The notes below the pieces were generated by a model that worked only from the letters and a program-made list of their open reading frames with translations, ran no database searches and had not been told where the DNA came from. The position numbers and the translations under genes are program-made. Shown here piece by piece: positions 26,678 through 35,212 of a stretch of DNA of 64,000 nucleotides. The number at the start of each line of letters is the position of its first letter. The stretch's first letter is position 1. The stretch is from Cohnella thermotolerans DSM 17683 (GTDB taxonomy: Bacteria; Bacillota; Bacilli; Paenibacillales; Paenibacillaceae): positions 1 through 64,000 of the forward strand of contig NZ_AUCP01000033.1 in NCBI RefSeq assembly GCF_000429825.1. The letters are read 5' to 3'.

Positions 26678-27601
26678 TTGAAGACGGGCTTAAGCGTCGA
26701 AAACGAAATTCATCGCATGCTGGATCAATACGTCCCGGAGGAAAACTTGCATCGTCTGATTCAAACGTTTATCGAAGACAAGAAGAACGAAAATTCGGCC
26801 TGGGCCGGTCTGACGCGGTGCGTCCATTACATGCTGGGGGGAACGTCACCCGCGATCGAGAGGGCTGCCGCGATCACGGAACTGTTCATTCTGCTGCTGG
26901 ATATCGTCGACGATTTGCAAGATAGGGATCAGCCGGACAAGCCGTGGATGAAGAGCGATTCGGCTGTTACGTTGAATGCGCTTCTGGCCCTGTCCGCCGC
27001 CGTCATCGGAGAGATCGGCCGCCTCGTTCCGGGCTCCCTGGCTGCCGAAGTCGGCGCCTTGCTGGCTTGCTCTGTCCACGGACAGCAGACGGATATCGCG
27101 GGCGACGTGCGGACGGAGGAAGACTATTTGGAGATGGTGGAACGCAAATCGGGCTCGCTGCTTCAATTCGCCTGCCTGATGGGCTATTCGCTCGTGGACG
27201 GCGTGACGGAACAAACCCGCAATGCCCTCAACGAGCTGGCCTGCTGCGCCGGGATCGTCGCCCAAATCGAGAACGATATGAACGACGTGCTTCGGTTCGA
27301 TCTGAAGAACGACCTTTTGCAAAAGAAACGCACCCTGCCCATTCTATACGTGCTGGAAGACGCCGCGGAGGAATGCCCCGAGCTTGCAGGGTATTACGAT
27401 GGGAATCTGAACCTGGAAGATATCCTGCCGCGAAAAATGGACATATTGGCCTACATCCGGGATTCCGGCTGCCTCGAATATTGCCGGGTCATTCAGACGC
27501 TGTACGTCGACAAAGCCCGGGAGCTTTATCGCACGTTGCCGGCGAAGGAGCCATGGGGAGACCGGTTTATGGAGCAGGCTTTCCCCCAGGGGTTCGACTG
27601 A
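26678..27601 (+). CDS. comQ: ComQ-like polyprenyl transferase (pheromone-modifying enzyme)
   Basis: A 307-residue isoprenyl-synthase-fold protein. The first aspartate-rich motif is DIVDDLQDRD near residue 72; the second region reads QIENDMNDVLRFDLKNDLL with KKRTLPILYVL, the ComQ pattern. ComQ attaches an isoprenoid to the conserved Trp of ComX. In Bacillus comQ precedes comX and comP; here it follows comA and has genome-like base composition. The start is a TTG with AGGAGG eight bases upstream. Its 3' end lies only ten bases from the convergent AraC gene. An ordinary short-chain prenyl synthase is a less likely alternative given the com context. Confidence 0.8.
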   Translation: MKTGLSVENEIHRMLDQYVPEENLHRLIQTFIEDKKNENSAWAGLTRCVHYMLGGTSPAIERAAAITELFILLLDIVDDLQDRDQPDKPWMKSDSAVTLNALLALSAAVIGEIGRLVPGSLAAEVGALLACSVHGQQTDIAGDVRTEEDYLEMVERKSGSLLQFACLMGYSLVDGVTEQTRNALNELACCAGIVAQIENDMNDVLRFDLKNDLLQKKRTLPILYVLEDAAEECPELAGYYDGNLNLEDILPRKMDILAYIRDSGCLEYCRVIQTLYVDKARELYRTLPAKEPWGDRFMEQAFPQGFD

Positions 27602-27611
27602 CCGGGAACGC

Positions 27612-28547
27612 TCACGATTCCGATTCCGACTCGGGCTTGCGCAGCCGGTCTCTAAACTGCTTGGGAGAACAGTCGTTGTACCGCCGAAACATATCGTAGA
27701 AATGGCCGAGGTTGGAAAAACCGACCGACTCCGCCACCTCCGCAATGCTCGCCTCGTTCGTCAGCAGCTGCTGCTCCGCTTTTTTGATCCGCCGGTAGAC
27801 GACGAAGTCGGTAAAGGACATGCCGATCGCTTTCTTAAACGTCTTGATGAAGTGGGTATAGCTCAGGTTGACGAGTCCGCTCACGTCGGCGACGGACAGC
27901 TTCTCGCCCAAGTTCGCTTCGACGTAATCGATCGCCGGCTGCAGCCGTTCCACCAGGCGGTTGTTGTTGTAATGAAGCTGCGCGCGGGTATCGTGGCGAA
28001 GCAGCAGCAGGAGCACGCTCTTAATGCTCGAAGAGACCGCCAGCTCGTAACCGATCTGCGCATCGTTCATTTCCCGGTAGATTTCGCGAATAAGAGCCGC
28101 CGTTTGGGCCCGGACTTCTTTATTGTTCTTGTAAATGTAATTCAGCGAACTGAGCGGCCGGATCACTTCGGAGAAATGCTGCATGCTGCTCAGCGTGCTG
28201 GCGTCCCAGTATTTGCGCAGGTCGATCTGCAGCACGATGTAGCTCAAGCTGCCGTCGTTGGTCTGCAACGTCGTATGCGGCTCGGAAGAACCGAACAGGG
28301 CGACGTCTCCTTTGCGCAGTTGAAGGCGCTGTTCCTTGCAGAAGGCGGTAAGCTCGCCCTTCAGAATGAGCAGGAATTCCACTTCTTCGTGATAGTGCCA
28401 GCCGGAGTAGCGGGATTGCTGCCAATCCAGCTCGAGCTTGCGCCTCGTCTCTTCGGATGCGCGGTTTTCCGAGTCGATCTGCCAGATTCGCATGGCGAGG
28501 AAGGGATTTTGGTAGACGACGTGCTCGTAGCGCATTTCGGGATGCAT
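27612..28547 (-). CDS. AraC-family regulator with cupin sensor domain
   Basis: A 311-residue protein. The N-terminal half has a cupin-type sugar-sensing fold (YSGWHYHEEVEFLLILKGE, KGDVALFGSSEPHT); the C-terminal 100 residues carry two helix-turn-helix motifs (LSVADVSGLVNLSYTHFIK and ASIAEVAESVGFSNLGHFY). It is divergent from the ThuA and MocA-type oxidoreductase operon across about 180 bases and probably controls it. The C-terminus ends in a short Glu-Ser repeat (ESESES). Confidence 0.88.
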   Translation of the reverse strand: MHPEMRYEHVVYQNPFLAMRIWQIDSENRASEETRRKLELDWQQSRYSGWHYHEEVEFLLILKGELTAFCKEQRLQLRKGDVALFGSSEPHTTLQTNDGSLSYIVLQIDLRKYWDASTLSSMQHFSEVIRPLSSLNYIYKNNKEVRAQTAALIREIYREMNDAQIGYELAVSSSIKSVLLLLLRHDTRAQLHYNNNRLVERLQPAIDYVEANLGEKLSVADVSGLVNLSYTHFIKTFKKAIGMSFTDFVVYRRIKKAEQQLLTNEASIAEVAESVGFSNLGHFYDMFRRYNDCSPKQFRDRLRKPESESES

Positions 28548-28728
28548 GGACAGCCTCCTCTCACGGCTGAAATACGACAGAATCGCGTAATGTTATTTTA
28601 ACATATCCGCTTCATAAAAGACGACAATGACAGAATACCGTAAAAAGTAAACCGAATCGGCCATCGAATGGCATCGCTTTCTTGAATACAATGAAGGAGG
28701 TAATGAAGCGAGGAGGGAATTTTGAGAG

Positions 28729-29460
28729 ATGAGCGCATCGATCAACGTAACGATATGGAACGAGTACCGGCATGAGGTGACGAACGAGAAGGTCGCGTCC
28801 GTCTACCCGAAGGGCATTCACGCGGCGATCGCGGAAGGGCTCAGCACTTCCGGCCGGATTCGGACGGCCACGTTGGCCGAGCCGGAGCACGGCTTGACCG
28901 AAGAGGTGCTGAACGACACCGACGTTCTGATCTGGTGGGGGCATATGGCGCACGGAGACGTGCGCGACGACATCGTAGAGCGGGTTTATGCGCGCGTGCT
29001 GCAAGGCATGGGACTGATCGTGCTGCACTCGGGCCATTTCTCGAAAATTTTCAAAAAGCTGATGGGCACTTCCTGTGATCTGAAATGGCGCGAGGCGGAC
29101 GAGAAGGAACGGATCTGGGTCGTCAATCCGGCGCACCCGATCGCGGACGGCATCGGCGAATACATCGAGCTGCCGCAGGAGGAAATGTACGGCGAGCACT
29201 TCGACATCCCGGCGCCGGACGAGCTGGTCCTGGTCAGCTGGTTCGAAGGCGGCGAAGTGTTCCGCAGCGGCTGCTGCTTCACGCGAGGCGCGGGCAAGAT
29301 CTTCTATTTCCGCCCGGGCCATGAGACGTACCCGACTTACTACAACCCGCAAGTGTGCAAAGTGATCGACAACGCGGTCAAGTGGGCCGCTCCCGTCAAG
29401 CGCGAATACCCGAAGTACGGCAACGCCCAACCCTTGGAAACGATAAAGGGGAACGGATAA
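28729..29460 (+). CDS. ThuA-like protein (trehalose-utilisation type glutamine-amidotransferase fold)
   Basis: A 243-residue ThuA-domain protein. Landmarks are [10 protein letters not shown] at the start, [12 protein letters not shown] near residue 65, [14 protein letters not shown] near 107 and [15 protein letters not shown] near 193. ThuA proteins act in disaccharide breakdown, possibly on 3-keto sugars, usually beside Gfo/Idh/MocA oxidoreductases, as here with only two bases between genes. The catalytic mechanism of the family is unsettled. The gene is probably controlled by the divergent AraC. Confidence 0.88.
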   Translation: MSASINVTIWNEYRHEVTNEKVASVYPKGIHAAIAEGLSTSGRIRTATLAEPEHGLTEEVLNDTDVLIWWGHMAHGDVRDDIVERVYARVLQGMGLIVLHSGHFSKIFKKLMGTSCDLKWREADEKERIWVVNPAHPIADGIGEYIELPQEEMYGEHFDIPAPDELVLVSWFEGGEVFRSGCCFTRGAGKIFYFRPGHETYPTYYNPQVCKVIDNAVKWAAPVKREYPKYGNAQPLETIKGNG

Positions 29461-29462
29461 AG

Positions 29463-30497
29463 ATGCTGAAGGTTGGAGTCGTAGGAACGGGCGGGATTTT
29501 CAAATGGGCGCATCTTCCGGGATGGCTGGCGTGCAAGGACGTGGAGATCGTCGCGTTCTGCGACGCGTTCCGGGTGTCCGCCGAAGCAGCGGCCCGGGAT
29601 TTCCCGGACGCCAAAGTGTACGACGATTACCGGGAGCTGATCGCGGATCCGTCGATCGACATCGTGGGCATCAGCACGCCGAATTTGTACCATTCGGAGA
29701 TCGCCATCGCCGCGCTGCGTCAAGGCAAGCACGTCTTCTGCGAGAAGCCGGACGCCGTCAATCCGCTGGAGGCGCAGAAGATGGCGGATGCCGCGCGGGA
29801 GTCGGGCAAGCTGCTTATGACGATGCGCAACAACCGGTTCAGCGAGGAAGCGAAGTTCGTCAAGCGGCTCGCCGAGAAAGGCCAGTTGGGCGAGCTGTAC
29901 ATGGGCCGCTGCGGCTGGATTCGCCGCCGGGGCATACCGGGACGCGGCGGATGGTTCACAACGAAGGCGCTGTCCGGGGGCGGCCCGCTCATCGATCTGG
30001 GCGTGCACATGATCGATCTGGCCATGTGGCTGGCCGGCAACCCGAAGCCGGTTACGGTGACGGGCTCGACGTACCGCAAATTTGCCGACCGTCCTGACGC
30101 TTCGGGCCGCGTGCCGGAAGGCACGTTCGACGTCGAGGATTTGGCGGCGGGCTTCATCCGTTTCGACAACGGGGCTTCGCTTCAAATCGAATTCAGCTGG
30201 GCGTCGAACGTCGAAGAGGAGAAGAAGTTCCTCGAATGGAGAGGGACGGAGGGCGGATTCAGCCTGGTTAACGACAAGCTGAAGCTGTTCACGGAGAACG
30301 AAGGAGTGCTGATCGACCAGCAGCCGAAGTTTACGGAAGCGGCGGTCCCGCAGCACACCGCCAACATCCGGCACTTCGTCGAATGCGTGCTCGGCCGGGA
30401 GCAGCCGTTGATTACGCCCGATCAGGGCGTCGATATGATCAAGATTCTGTCCGCCATCTATGAGTCGGCGGAGCTGGGCCGGGAAATCCGGCTGTAA
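29463..30497 (+). CDS. Gfo/Idh/MocA-family sugar oxidoreductase
   Basis: A 344-residue NAD(P)-dependent oxidoreductase. The Rossmann motif is VGVVGTGGIFKWAH at the N-terminus, the cofactor and catalytic signature HVFCEKPDAVNP lies near residue 95, and a C-terminal alpha/beta domain has GGPLIDLGVHMIDLAMWL with the probable catalytic His. It starts two bases after thuA's stop, so the two act in the same sugar pathway, for instance oxidising a hydroxyl to a keto group. The precise sugar is unknown. Confidence 0.9.
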   Translation: MLKVGVVGTGGIFKWAHLPGWLACKDVEIVAFCDAFRVSAEAAARDFPDAKVYDDYRELIADPSIDIVGISTPNLYHSEIAIAALRQGKHVFCEKPDAVNPLEAQKMADAARESGKLLMTMRNNRFSEEAKFVKRLAEKGQLGELYMGRCGWIRRRGIPGRGGWFTTKALSGGGPLIDLGVHMIDLAMWLAGNPKPVTVTGSTYRKFADRPDASGRVPEGTFDVEDLAAGFIRFDNGASLQIEFSWASNVEEEKKFLEWRGTEGGFSLVNDKLKLFTENEGVLIDQQPKFTEAAVPQHTANIRHFVECVLGREQPLITPDQGVDMIKILSAIYESAELGREIRL

Positions 30498-30545
30498 TCC
30501 GACTCGGCCCACCGTTGACGAAAAACCGAATGTCATCTCTGTGCC

Positions 30546-30584
30546 AGGCAAGTCCGCGGTCCGATAGAAACCGCGGGCTTGCCT
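30546..30584 (+). terminator. Terminator of the thuA/oxidoreductase operon
   Basis: 15-base stem AGGCAAGTCCGCGGT / ACCGCGGGCTTGCCT (one G-T pair) with a nine-base loop. Only a short T-rich run (CGTTTG) follows. Confidence 0.65.
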
Positions 30585-30836
30585 CGTTTGCCCGGCGTTT
30601 GTTCGGAGGGGGCGGATGGGCTTTGAATCATACGAATGCCGGGGACGAAGGGTTTTCCAAATATGTGAGAATATTCAAGAAACGTGTGAGAAATTTGTAT
30701 TCTTTGGCTCGTTCGGCAAGTGTATCATCGGATGGCAGAAAGGAAGAAACGGTTGAAAGCGATTCCGTAATTGTCCGTTGCCGTGATGCCGGCCGCTCGA
30801 TTCGCCCGCTGCAGTTCCATACGGCAACAAGACGAT

Positions 30837-30876
30837 GACACCAGGTGGTATTGCCTGGTGTCGTTTCTTTATTTTA
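30837..30876 (+). terminator. Intrinsic terminator just upstream of the GH3 fragment
   Basis: 9-bp stem GACACCAGG / CCTGGTGTC then GTTTCTTTATTTT. No gene is recognised between 30498 and 30836; this hairpin may be a leftover of a lost gene or an attenuator for GH3. Confidence 0.75.
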
Positions 30877-30920
30877 ACCGAAGTTTGAGAGCGCTGACAT
30901 TCCTGAAGGAGGTGATGCCC

Positions 30921-32420
30921 TTGCTTGTATGGCAGGTACAGGACGGGATTCGGGACTCTGGCCGTTCGGCGATGAATCGGGTCGGCGATCTCCAACGCCG
31001 GGAGCAGAAGGCGTGGGGCTTCACCGGCACGCTGTCGCCGTTGGCGGAGACGGACACGAAGGTGCTGTACCCGAGGTTCCAGGAGGGAACCGGCGAGAAT
31101 GCCGACTATTCCGCCGCGATGCTGCGCGCGATGATCGTCGGCATGCAGGGAGGCCCCGAGGTTAATCCCAAGTCGATGATGATCACGGTTAAGCATTGGC
31201 CGAGCCAGGGGGCGGGCGGCGAGCAGACGATCGTGTACGACAGCACGACGATCAAATGGCATATGAAGGTGTGGAACGCGGCCATGGACGCGAATCCCGC
31301 CACCGTCATGCCCGGCTACGGCTCCGCGCCCTACCTCGATCCGAGCGGCGAAGGGGCGGGCACGAGCAAGCCGACGCTCGACTACCTGAGGGAGGCGGTC
31401 GGTTTCGACGGTGTGGTCATGACGGACTGGCTGGCGTCGGCGACCGACACCTCGATCAAGAGCATCGGCGCGGGCGCGGACGTCATGAGCGGAGCGATGG
31501 CGTCGGGAACGGACTTCAACGCGCTCGCCGCTGCGGTAGGGACGGCGCGGATCGACGAAGCGGCGAGACGGGTGCTGGAGCTCAAATTCAAGCTCGGCCT
31601 GTTCGAGAACCCGTACGGCGATCCGGACTATCCGGCGACAATCTGGCATAGCGTAGAGAGCAACAATATCGTGAACGAAGCGGCCAGGCAATCGCTCACG
31701 CTGCTGAAGAATGACGGCATTCTGCCGCTGCGGCCGAACAATGGCGACACGATCGTCGTAGCCGGTCCGCGGGCGACGAGCGACGATATGGCCAACGACA
31801 ATATCGCGAACGTCATCTGGCAGTCCATCTACCATGACAATCCGGCGGCCAAATCCTATTACCAGGGCATCAAGGACAGAGCCGGAGCGGGAGTGAACGT
31901 CGTGCTGAACGACGCTCCCCAAGCGCGAGCCGCCGTCGTGGTCATCGGAGAGAAGAGCTACACCCACGGAACCGAATGGCCGGACAAGCAGATTACGATT
32001 CCTGCCGACCAGGTCGCCCAGATTGACAAGTTCCACGACCGGGGCATTCCCGTCGTCTGCGTCGTCGTCATGCCGAGGCCGTACGTCCTGACGGACATTC
32101 TGGGCAAGTGCTCGGCCGTCGTTGTCGTGTACCGTCCGGGGAACGGCGGCGGCCTGGCGACCGCGCAGCTGTTGTTCGGCGACTATCTGCCGACGGGCCG
32201 GCTTCCCTTCCAACTGCCCCGATCGGTCGATCAGGTCGGCACGGACAACGTCGCCGATCAGCGGGAGAAGTGGGATCTGCCGTACGACCTCGGCGCCACC
32301 GATGCCGAGCGCGCCCAGATCCGCAGCTACATCGACAGCGGCCAGCCGGTCCCGACGAACTTCGGGAATCCGCTATTCCCTTACGGCTACGGGCTGCAAA
32401 ATTTCAATCCGTCGCCTTAA
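30921..32420 (+). CDS. Glycoside hydrolase family 3 protein, N-terminally truncated
   Basis: 499 residues of a GH3 beta-glycosidase. The remaining barrel part has KAWGFTGTLSPLAE, KHWPSQGAGGE and GFDGVVMTDW with the catalytic nucleophile at Asp169; the second domain follows (LTLLKNDGILPL, YRPGNGGGLATAQLLFGDY). Full-length relatives have roughly another 100 residues at the start of the barrel, which are absent: upstream lies a transcription terminator. The chosen start is TTG with GGAGGTG six bases before it. Whether the product folds is doubtful; it may be a decaying gene. Neighbours do not help. Confidence 0.7.
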   Translation: MLVWQVQDGIRDSGRSAMNRVGDLQRREQKAWGFTGTLSPLAETDTKVLYPRFQEGTGENADYSAAMLRAMIVGMQGGPEVNPKSMMITVKHWPSQGAGGEQTIVYDSTTIKWHMKVWNAAMDANPATVMPGYGSAPYLDPSGEGAGTSKPTLDYLREAVGFDGVVMTDWLASATDTSIKSIGAGADVMSGAMASGTDFNALAAAVGTARIDEAARRVLELKFKLGLFENPYGDPDYPATIWHSVESNNIVNEAARQSLTLLKNDGILPLRPNNGDTIVVAGPRATSDDMANDNIANVIWQSIYHDNPAAKSYYQGIKDRAGAGVNVVLNDAPQARAAVVVIGEKSYTHGTEWPDKQITIPADQVAQIDKFHDRGIPVVCVVVMPRPYVLTDILGKCSAVVVVYRPGNGGGLATAQLLFGDYLPTGRLPFQLPRSVDQVGTDNVADQREKWDLPYDLGATDAERAQIRSYIDSGQPVPTNFGNPLFPYGYGLQNFNPSP

Positions 32421-32498
32421 CGCAACGGGCTGAACGGGAGAGGATCTCGAGAATCGGAGGCCTGTCCCGCGTGCCAAGTCCGCGCAAGACAAGGAATT

Positions 32499-32536
32499 GG
32501 CCGGACCGCCGGGATCCCCCGGAGTCCGGCCGTTTT
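32499..32536 (+). terminator. Intrinsic terminator after GH3
   Basis: 8-bp stem GGCCGGAC / GTCCGGCC with further inner GC pairing, then GTTTTATG. The stretch 32537-32690 shows no gene. Confidence 0.7.
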
Positions 32537-32691
32537 ATGTTCGCGCATGCGGCCGGCTTCGCTCGGGCATATCCTCGATGATTTCCTGAAGCTGGAGCCG
32601 GAGGGCGCGCAACTTCGGAAGCTGCTGCGGGAGGCGATAAAAGTCGTCCGGCCTTCGGACGGACAGGTGACGGTTGCGCCTCGTTTTATGG

Positions 32692-32723
32692 TATGATGGG
32701 AATATTCAGATGTTCAAAGATTA
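32692..32723 (+). promoter_or_regulatory. arsR -10 box and overlapping operator-like sequence
   Basis: TATGAT (32692-32697) preceded by TGG forms an extended -10; no convincing -35. Directly after it, ATATTCA-GATG-TTCAAAG resembles SmtB/ArsR operators, which suggests autoregulation. Confidence 0.5.
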
Positions 32724-32735
32724 GAGGAGGCCCTA

Positions 32736-33062
32736 ATGTACCAAGAGGTCCAGCAGTTCAAAGCCGATTTCTTCAAAGCGTTGGCCCATCCGCTGCGCAT
32801 TCGCATTCTTGAAGTGTTGTCGGAAGGCGATAAAACGGTTAACGAGATTCAGACGATTTTAGGGTCCGAAGGCTCCGCGGTCTCCCAGCAGTTGGCCGTT
32901 CTGAGGAGCAAGAACGTCGTGGTGGGAACGAAGGACGGCACCTCCGTCATCTACTCGCTGAGGGATCCTCTAATTATAGAACTGTTGAAGGTGGCAAGAC
33001 AGATTTTCGACAATCATCTCATCAATGCGATCTCCCTGCTGGAAAATATCAAAAATCAATAG
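32736..33062 (+). CDS. ArsR-family transcriptional regulator
   Basis: A 108-residue winged-helix protein: FFKALAHPLRIRILEVLSEG, then the recognition helices TVNEIQTILGSEGSAVSQQLAVLRSKNVV and the wing GTSVIYSLRDP. It has no cysteine and no obvious metal-binding ELCVCDL box, so it may sense something other than arsenic or cadmium. It lies upstream of a SulP transporter in the same orientation, with an inverted-repeat operator before each gene, and probably represses both. AGAGGAGG precedes its ATG. Confidence 0.88.
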   Translation: MYQEVQQFKADFFKALAHPLRIRILEVLSEGDKTVNEIQTILGSEGSAVSQQLAVLRSKNVVVGTKDGTSVIYSLRDPLIIELLKVARQIFDNHLINAISLLENIKNQ

Positions 33063-33071
33063 CAAATGGCG

Positions 33072-33110
33072 AAAAGGGTGAACGGTCTTTCGGCCGTCAG
33101 CCTTTTTTCG
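33072..33110 (+). terminator. Intrinsic terminator after arsR
   Basis: AAAAGG...ACGG / CCGT...CCTTTTTT hairpin with one bulge and one mismatch, ending in six T. Confidence 0.75.
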
Positions 33111-33183
33111 ATTTTATAGGCGGATTTTACGGGAAATGGCGATTGACGATACGAAAATTTGGATATATGATTTATTTTGTTTT

Positions 33184-33201
33184 CAAATAATCAGATATTT
33201 G
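33184..33201 (+). promoter_or_regulatory. Inverted repeat before sulP, candidate ArsR operator
   Basis: CAAATA-ATCAGA-TATTTG: perfect 6-base arms, 17 bases before the sulP start. It shares the ATNNTCAGAT element with the sequence before arsR (ATATTCAGATG), which supports one regulator for both. Confidence 0.55.
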
Positions 33202-33218
33202 CATACGTGAGGTTGACG

Positions 33219-34928
33219 ATGAAGCTAATTGGTCGATATCAGGGCTACAGCCGGGCGTCTTTTCAGAAAGATCTCATTTCAGGCATCATCGTCGGCATTG
33301 TCGCCATTCCGCTCGGAATGGCGTTTGCTATTGCTTCGGGTGTCAAGCCCGAATACGGCCTGTTCACCGTCATCGTGGCGGGCATCGCCGTCTCGTTGTT
33401 CGGGGGCTCGAAGTTCCAGATCGGCGGCCCGACCGGCGCGTTCGTTCCGATTCTGCTGGCGATTGTGCTGCAATACGGTTACGAAAATCTGCTCATCGCC
33501 GGGTTCCTGGCCGGAGCGATTCTGCTGCTGATGGGCGTCTTCCGGCTGGGAGCGTTGATCCAGTATATCCCGAGACCGGTTACGATCGGCTTCACGGCGG
33601 GGATTGCGGTCACCATCTTCACCGGGCAGATCGCCAACTTTCTGGGATTGCGCAACCTGGAGAAGCACGAAGCGTTCCTCGCCAATATGAAGGAGCTGGC
33701 CGTTCATCTGGGGACGGCCAGCGGCTATAGCGTGCTGACAGCGGCTATTTGCCTCGTCTGCATCCTCCTCGTGCCGAAGGTGCTTCCCCGCGTTCCGGGA
33801 TCGCTTGCGGGATTGTTGATCTCGACCGTGGCGGCGTCTCTCTTCTATCCGGACCGAGTAGCGACGATCGGTACGACGTACGGCGCGATTCCGCACAGTC
33901 TGCCCGGCATTCAACTGCCGCATCTGACGCTGGACAGCGTATCGCATATGATTAAGCCTGCGCTCGTCATCGCGATGCTCGGCGGCATCGAGTCGCTGCT
34001 GTCCGCCGTAGTCGCGGACGGCATGGCGGGGACCCGGCACAACAGCAACCGCGAACTGATCGGGCAAGGCGTCGCGAACATGCTGGCCCCCCTCTTCGGC
34101 GGGATTCCGGCCACCGGCGCGATCGCCCGGACGGCCACGAACATTAGAAGCGGCGCGGCCTCGCCGCTGTCGGGCGTCATTCACAGTCTCGTAGTCCTGC
34201 TCATTTTGTTCCTGCTGGCGCCCTATGCTTCGTCGATTCCGCTGGCCAGCATGGCGCCGATTCTGATGGTCGTCGCCTGGAATATGAGCGAGCGGAAGGG
34301 GTTCGCGCATTTGCTGCGAAACCGAAACGCAGAGTCGCTCGTGCTGGTCGTCACCTTCGCACTGACTGTGCTGACGGATCTTACAACCGCGGTCGGAGCC
34401 GGTCTTCTGCTGTCCGCCGTCATCTTCGTCAAGCGGATGAGCGACCGCTTTCGGACGGTGAAGGTGCTGCCGGACTTCGCGGACAAGCGGGGGAAGGTGT
34501 CGGCCCATATCGTTCACGCGCAGCACGATTGCCCGCAGATCAGCATCTTCGCCATCGAAGGCGCGCTGTTCTTCGGAACGGCGAACCGGTTCGAGCGGGA
34601 TATGGCGGAGGCGATCGAGGGCGAACCGAAAGTTCTGCTGCTGCGGATGGGGAACGTTCCTTATATGGACGCGACCGGCGAAGCCCACTTCGGGCGCGTC
34701 ATCTGGCATTTACAGCAGCATGGCGGCATCGTGCTGCTGTCGGAAGTGCAGCCTCAGCCGCTGCAAGCGATCAGCCGATCGGGACTGGGCCGGCTGATCG
34801 GGCAAGATCGCATCTTCGGCAGCACGGGGGATGCGATACAATTCGCGCTGACACAGTTGGATCACAAGCAATGCTTGGGCTGCCGGCACTTTGCTTTTCG
34901 GGAATGCCGGGAGCTGTCCGGCGCTTGA
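33219..34928 (+). CDS. SulP-family anion transporter with STAS domain
   Basis: A 569-residue transporter with about 12 membrane helices to residue 410. SulP signatures are present: PLGMAFAIASGVKPEYGLFT near residue 35 and GGSKFQIGGPTGAFVPI near 65. A cytoplasmic STAS domain follows (ISIFAIEGALFFGTANRFE, LLLRMGNVPYMDATGEAHF). The C-terminus ends in a cysteine-containing tail, KQCLGCRHFAFRECREL, that I do not recall as a usual SulP element and that could bind metal. Substrate may be sulfate, bicarbonate or another anion. The start is the ATG at 33219 with GAGG before it. Confidence 0.9.
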   Translation: MKLIGRYQGYSRASFQKDLISGIIVGIVAIPLGMAFAIASGVKPEYGLFTVIVAGIAVSLFGGSKFQIGGPTGAFVPILLAIVLQYGYENLLIAGFLAGAILLLMGVFRLGALIQYIPRPVTIGFTAGIAVTIFTGQIANFLGLRNLEKHEAFLANMKELAVHLGTASGYSVLTAAICLVCILLVPKVLPRVPGSLAGLLISTVAASLFYPDRVATIGTTYGAIPHSLPGIQLPHLTLDSVSHMIKPALVIAMLGGIESLLSAVVADGMAGTRHNSNRELIGQGVANMLAPLFGGIPATGAIARTATNIRSGAASPLSGVIHSLVVLLILFLLAPYASSIPLASMAPILMVVAWNMSERKGFAHLLRNRNAESLVLVVTFALTVLTDLTTAVGAGLLLSAVIFVKRMSDRFRTVKVLPDFADKRGKVSAHIVHAQHDCPQISIFAIEGALFFGTANRFERDMAEAIEGEPKVLLLRMGNVPYMDATGEAHFGRVIWHLQQHGGIVLLSEVQPQPLQAISRSGLGRLIGQDRIFGSTGDAIQFALTQLDHKQCLGCRHFAFRECRELSGA

Positions 34929-34956
34929 ACGGAAGGAGCCGACCGCATGGCAAGGG

Positions 34957-34984
34957 GCGCGCCCGCAAGGGTGCGCTTTTTTGT
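34957..34984 (+). terminator. Intrinsic terminator after sulP
   Basis: 8-bp stem GCGCGCCC / GGGTGCGC with GCAA loop, then a run of seven or more T. Confidence 0.9.
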
Positions 34985-35124
34985 TGCGCGGGCACGATGA
35001 CGTGTGTCCATGTTCTCCGGTCGGTCGCAACAGTCCCTTTGCGCCCGGAGTTCCCCTTGCCGCGTCTCATGGCCGATAATATCGATAACAATTCAGGGCA
35101 GGGCGGCCATCTCTTTAAATAGTC

Positions 35125-35154
35125 TTGACTGTTCAAATTGGGGGATGATACCAT
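35125..35154 (+). promoter_or_regulatory. Promoter of the SDR/FAH/IclR operon
   Basis: TTGACT (35125-35130), 18-base spacer, TACCAT (35149-35154). Confidence 0.55.
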
Positions 35155-35164
35155 TTTATATATA

Positions 35165-35194
35165 AAACTAAGTTTATTATATTAAACTAAATAA
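35165..35194 (+). promoter_or_regulatory. Two AAACTAA repeats, candidate IclR operator
   Basis: AAACT-A-AGTTT (35165-35175) is a perfect palindrome; AAACTAAATAA (35184-35194) repeats its left arm 19 bases on. They lie between the promoter and the SDR start codon, in an AT-rich strip, in the operon that encodes an IclR protein. Confidence 0.5.
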
Positions 35195-35212
35195 AGCGAG
35201 GGAGAGAGGATT

